A DNA stretch of 9,244 nt from Collinsella sp. (lineage in GTDB: Bacteria > Actinomycetota > Coriobacteriia > Coriobacteriales > Coriobacteriaceae): positions 1 to 9,244 of the forward strand of contig WGSL01000073.1 in the NCBI GenBank assembly GCA_014871665.1. Reading direction: 5' to 3'. The notes under the pieces were generated by a model that saw only the letters and a list, made by a program, of their open reading frames with translations, had not been told where the DNA came from and did not search any database. Shown piece after piece: positions 6,890-9,244 of this stretch (position 1 is its first letter; every line of letters begins with the position of its first letter). A program made the position numbers and the translations under genes.

Positions 6890-7995
6890 TAGGCGCCCAT
6901 CCTTCCGCACAGCACATCCGCGATGCGTTCGCTGGCGTGCCCGTCACCGTAAGGGTTCGACGCATGGGACATAGCCGCATACTCGACCTCGTCGGAGATC
7001 AGGCGGCTAAACTCGCAATAAATCGTCTCCTCCTCGGTTCCGACGAGCTTCAGGGTGCCAGCAGCCACGCCCTCGGGGCGCTCGGTGGTGTCACGCATCA
7101 CCAGAACCGGCTTGCCCAGGCTCGGGGCCTCCTCCTGGATGCCACCCGAGTCCGTAAGAACGAGATGACTCGCCGCCAGAAAGTTGTGAAAGTCCAGCAC
7201 CTCCAGCGGGTCGATGATGCGCAGCCTATCGAAGCCGTCAAGCTCCTCATGGGCTGCTTTCCTCACGAGTGGGTTCATGTGTATGGGGTAGATGGCCTTG
7301 GTGTCGGGGTGCTCCTCCATCACATGTCTGATCGCGCGGAACATACGGTGCATAGGCTCGCCGAGGTTCTCTCGGCGGTGCGCCGTGATCAAAATCAGAC
7401 GGCTGTCGCTGGCCCACTCCAGCTCTGGATGGGTATAGTCCTCGTGCACCGTAGTGCGCAACGCGTCGATGCCAGTGTTGCCAGTTACCCAAATTCTGTC
7501 GGCGGGCTTGCCCTCCTCGAGCAAATTCTGCTTGCTGGCTTCCGTAGGCGCGAAATAATATTCGGTGACAATGTCCACAGCCTGGCGATTGAACTCCTCG
7601 GGCCACGGGCTATAGATGTCGTGAGTGCGCAGGCCCGCCTCCACATGCCCCACGGGAATCTGCAGGTAGAAGCAAGCGAGAGCCGCCGCAAAGCTCGTAG
7701 TTGTGTCGCCGTGCACGAGGACCACGTCAGGCCTCTCTTCCTCGAGAATCGCCTTCAGCTTCAGCAGCACATCGCACGTGACGTCGAACAGCGTCTGCCC
7801 CGGCTTCATGATTGCCAAGTCATGGTCGGGAGCCACGTCGAAAACACTCAGAACCTGATCGAGCATCTCGCGATGCTGACCCGTCACCGCCACGATCGTC
7901 TGGAACTCGTCGGGGCGGCTCTTGAGCTCGTTCACGAGCGGGCACATCTTGATTGCCTCCGGACGCGTACCGAAGACGAGCATCACTTTCTTCAA
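6889..7995 (-). CDS. wecB: UDP-N-acetylglucosamine 2-epimerase (non-hydrolysing)
   Basis: Cytoplasmic GT-B-fold epimerase that interconverts UDP-GlcNAc and UDP-ManNAc, feeding the dehydrogenase encoded just upstream. With the preferred TTG start the product is 368 residues and opens with KKVMLVFGTRPEAIK, the typical family N-terminus. The ATG at 8013 would add six residues (MQGEAS) with no Shine-Dalgarno site. In 368-residue numbering, the catalytic-type residues known from E. coli WecB are all visible: D97 in HGDTTT, E119 in HVEAGLRT, the acidic pair 133-134 in WPEEFNRQ and H206 in HRREN. DSGGIQEEAP near 282-291 is the UDP-binding loop. The TAG stop shares its G with a GTG that probably starts the lyase gene, which suggests translational coupling. 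Nothing appears truncated. A hydrolysing epimerase (NeuC type) is unlikely because the wecC partner is adjacent. Confidence 0.95.
   Translation of the reverse strand: MKKVMLVFGTRPEAIKMCPLVNELKSRPDEFQTIVAVTGQHREMLDQVLSVFDVAPDHDLAIMKPGQTLFDVTCDVLLKLKAILEEERPDVVLVHGDTTTSFAAALACFYLQIPVGHVEAGLRTHDIYSPWPEEFNRQAVDIVTEYYFAPTEASKQNLLEEGKPADRIWVTGNTGIDALRTTVHEDYTHPELEWASDSRLILITAHRRENLGEPMHRMFRAIRHVMEEHPDTKAIYPIHMNPLVRKAAHEELDGFDRLRIIDPLEVLDFHNFLAASHLVLTDSGGIQEEAPSLGKPVLVMRDTTERPEGVAAGTLKLVGTEEETIYCEFSRLISDEVEYAAMSHASNPYGDGHASERIADVLCGRMGA
6900..6906 (-). promoter_or_regulatory. Shine-Dalgarno site favouring the GTG start of the lyase gene
   Basis: GGAAGGA on the minus strand lies 10 bases before a GTG at 6889-6887. 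The upstream in-frame GTG at 6910-6908 has no comparable purine-rich site before it. The spacing is a little long, so support is moderate. Confidence 0.55.
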
Positions 7996-8002
7996 ACTTG
8001 CT

Positions 8003-8009
8003 TCTCCCT
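8003..8009 (-). promoter_or_regulatory. Shine-Dalgarno site deciding the wecB start (TTG)
   Basis: AGGGAGA on the minus strand ends 7 bases before a TTG codon at 7995-7993. It lies inside the open frame downstream of the more obvious ATG at 8013, whose own upstream sequence (TTCATTAAAAAG) has no GG core. This favours initiation at the TTG. Confidence 0.7.
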
Positions 8010-8025
8010 GCATCTTTTTAATGAA

Positions 8026-9243
8026 TTACAGCTTGTAGACGTTCTCGCCGTCGCCGCACACGTTGCGCGGGTCGATGAGGATGCGATCGCCGAACGCTTC
8101 GGGCTTGCCCTTGATCTGGGAATGGCCCACCATCACTATCACCATCTCCAGGCCGTCCAGGAACTCCTCCATAGAGTGCACCTGACCCGGGACCTCGTCG
8201 CGCTCGACCCACGGGTCGTACACCTTCACGGCGCCACCGCACAGGTGCTCCTCCATGGACTCAAGCATCTGCAGCGTCGGGCTCTCGCGCACGTCGTCAA
8301 CGTCCTCCTTGTAGGTCAGGCCGTAGATGCCCACCTTGGAGGCATCCTTGATCCCACGCTCGGCCATAACCTCGTGGGCACGATGCAGCACATACTCAGG
8401 CATGCCCGCGTTGGTCTGAAGCGCCAGACGGATGAAGTTTGCCGTTTCGGGGTAGTCGCCCACCAGGAACCATGGGTCGACGGGGATGCAGTGGCCGCCA
8501 ACGCCGGGGCCGGGCTGCAGAATGTTCACGCGCGGGTGCTTGTTGGAGATGCGAATGACCTCCGCCACGTCCATGCCGCCGATACGGCAGATCTTGGCAA
8601 GCTCGTTGGAGAATGCGATGTTAATTGCGCGGAAGGTGTTCTCGACGACTTTGGTCATCTCAGCGGTACGGATGTCGGTCACACTGATTTCGCCCTGACA
8701 GAAGGTTGCGTAAATCTTAGCAACCTCCTCGCCCACCTCGGGGTCGTCCGCACCAATCGTACGGTTGTTGTGCAGCAGCTCGTAAACCATGTTTCCGGGG
8801 ATGATGCGCTCCGGGGCGTGCACGAGCTTAACATCCTCACGCTCGGCCTCGATGAGCAGCGGGCGCACAAAGCGATCCACCGTGTTGGGCGAAATAGTCG
8901 ACTCGATTACGAGCACGGCGCCCTTCGGGGCGACCTCGAGCACCGTCTTGCAGGCGGCAATCACATAGCAGGGGTCGATCTTCTTGTCCAGCTTATCGTA
9001 GGGCGTCGGCACGCTCACGATGTAGGTATCACACACCTGATACTCGGTCGTGAATTTGATGCCAGATTTCAACGCGTCGGCGAACAGCTCGTCAAGCCCC
9101 TCCTCCTTGAAGGTGGTGTGCCCGGCATTCAGAGTTGCCACGAGTTCCTCGTTGTAGTCGGTTCCCACGACCTCCACGCCGTGCGTGGCCATCATGAGCG
9201 CGGTGGGCAGTCCGATATAACCGAGACCGATAACGTTAACCAT
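8026..9243 (-). CDS. wecC: UDP-N-acetyl-D-mannosamine dehydrogenase (UDP-ManNAcA-forming)
   Basis: Cytoplasmic NAD-dependent enzyme predicted to oxidise UDP-ManNAc twice at C6, giving UDP-ManNAcA, an acidic sugar donor for surface polymers. The 405-residue product is close to the usual family length. An N-terminal Rossmann motif GLGYIG spans residues 6-11. The APERIIPG motif at 143-150 resembles the PERxxPG signature of the ManNAc branch rather than UDP-glucose dehydrogenase. The central helix has K198 and N202 in KVVENTFR. The catalytic cysteine is C252 in GVGGHCIPVDPWF, and the C-terminal domain has YKEDVDDVRESP at 311-322. The ATG lies one base from the window edge, so its ribosome binding site is unseen. 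The Rossmann strand begins at residue 2, as in many family members, so this start is plausible. It is followed 30 bases later by the epimerase that makes its substrate. The UDP-ManNAc specificity is inferred from the motif and the wecB neighbour; UDP-GlcNAc or UDP-GalNAc dehydrogenase is less likely. Confidence 0.92.
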   Translation of the reverse strand: MVNVIGLGYIGLPTALMMATHGVEVVGTDYNEELVATLNAGHTTFKEEGLDELFADALKSGIKFTTEYQVCDTYIVSVPTPYDKLDKKIDPCYVIAACKTVLEVAPKGAVLVIESTISPNTVDRFVRPLLIEAEREDVKLVHAPERIIPGNMVYELLHNNRTIGADDPEVGEEVAKIYATFCQGEISVTDIRTAEMTKVVENTFRAINIAFSNELAKICRIGGMDVAEVIRISNKHPRVNILQPGPGVGGHCIPVDPWFLVGDYPETANFIRLALQTNAGMPEYVLHRAHEVMAERGIKDASKVGIYGLTYKEDVDDVRESPTLQMLESMEEHLCGGAVKVYDPWVERDEVPGQVHSMEEFLDGLEMVIVMVGHSQIKGKPEAFGDRILIDPRNVCGDGENVYKL

Positions 9244-9244
9244 T

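Noticed and set aside
5240..6892. Two long plus-strand open frames (286 and 260 residues) opposite the lyase gene
   Set aside because: They are antisense to a gene with clear conserved motifs. Their translations are rich in Arg, His, Ala and Pro with no recognisable domain, as expected for shadows of a G+C-rich coding strand.

Overview
The window is a gene-dense stretch of a surface-polysaccharide (capsule, exopolysaccharide or teichuronic-acid-like) biosynthesis locus. All eight genes lie on the minus strand and read from the right end of the window to the left. Seven are complete (the one at the right edge has its start codon there but no visible upstream sequence) and one is cut by the left edge. 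The largest non-coding gap is 64 bases, so the genes are probably one polycistronic unit. I see no RNA genes, mobile elements, CRISPR arrays, convincing internal promoters or intrinsic terminators.

The genes in transcription order are as follows. A UDP-N-acetylmannosamine dehydrogenase (wecC type) and a UDP-N-acetylglucosamine 2-epimerase (wecB type) together convert UDP-GlcNAc to UDP-ManNAc and then to UDP-ManNAcA, an acidic sugar donor. Next come a heparinase II/III-like polysaccharide lyase, a PaaK/CapK-like adenylate-forming enzyme and a GT4 glycosyltransferase. After the 64-base gap follow a multi-pass Wzy-like polymerase, a GT2 glycosyltransferase and the first 81 codons of a left-handed beta-helix acyltransferase. 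The parts fit a Wzx/Wzy-type pathway making an acetylated polymer that contains ManNAcA. No initiating phosphosugar transferase, flippase or chain-length regulator is in the window; they would be expected outside it.

Two enzymes go beyond the basic parts list: a lyase with its catalytic residues present but no visible signal peptide, and a carboxylate-activating enzyme directly adjoining it. This pair is the most interesting biology here, since the polymer it is made with probably carries uronate carboxylates. Several starts appear to be non-ATG: TTG for wecB, GTG for the lyase and TTG for the GT4 gene, each chosen from Shine-Dalgarno spacing.

Base composition changes at about position 2,650. 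Hand-counted 60-base lines give about 57-62% G+C to the right and about 42-45% to the left, so the polymerase/GT2/acyltransferase block looks like a separately acquired cassette. The organism cannot be named with certainty. Moderately high G+C housekeeping-like genes, strong Shine-Dalgarno sites, TTG and GTG starts and this gene mix would suit a gut Actinomycetota (class Coriobacteriia) or a related Gram-positive. That is a low-confidence inference.
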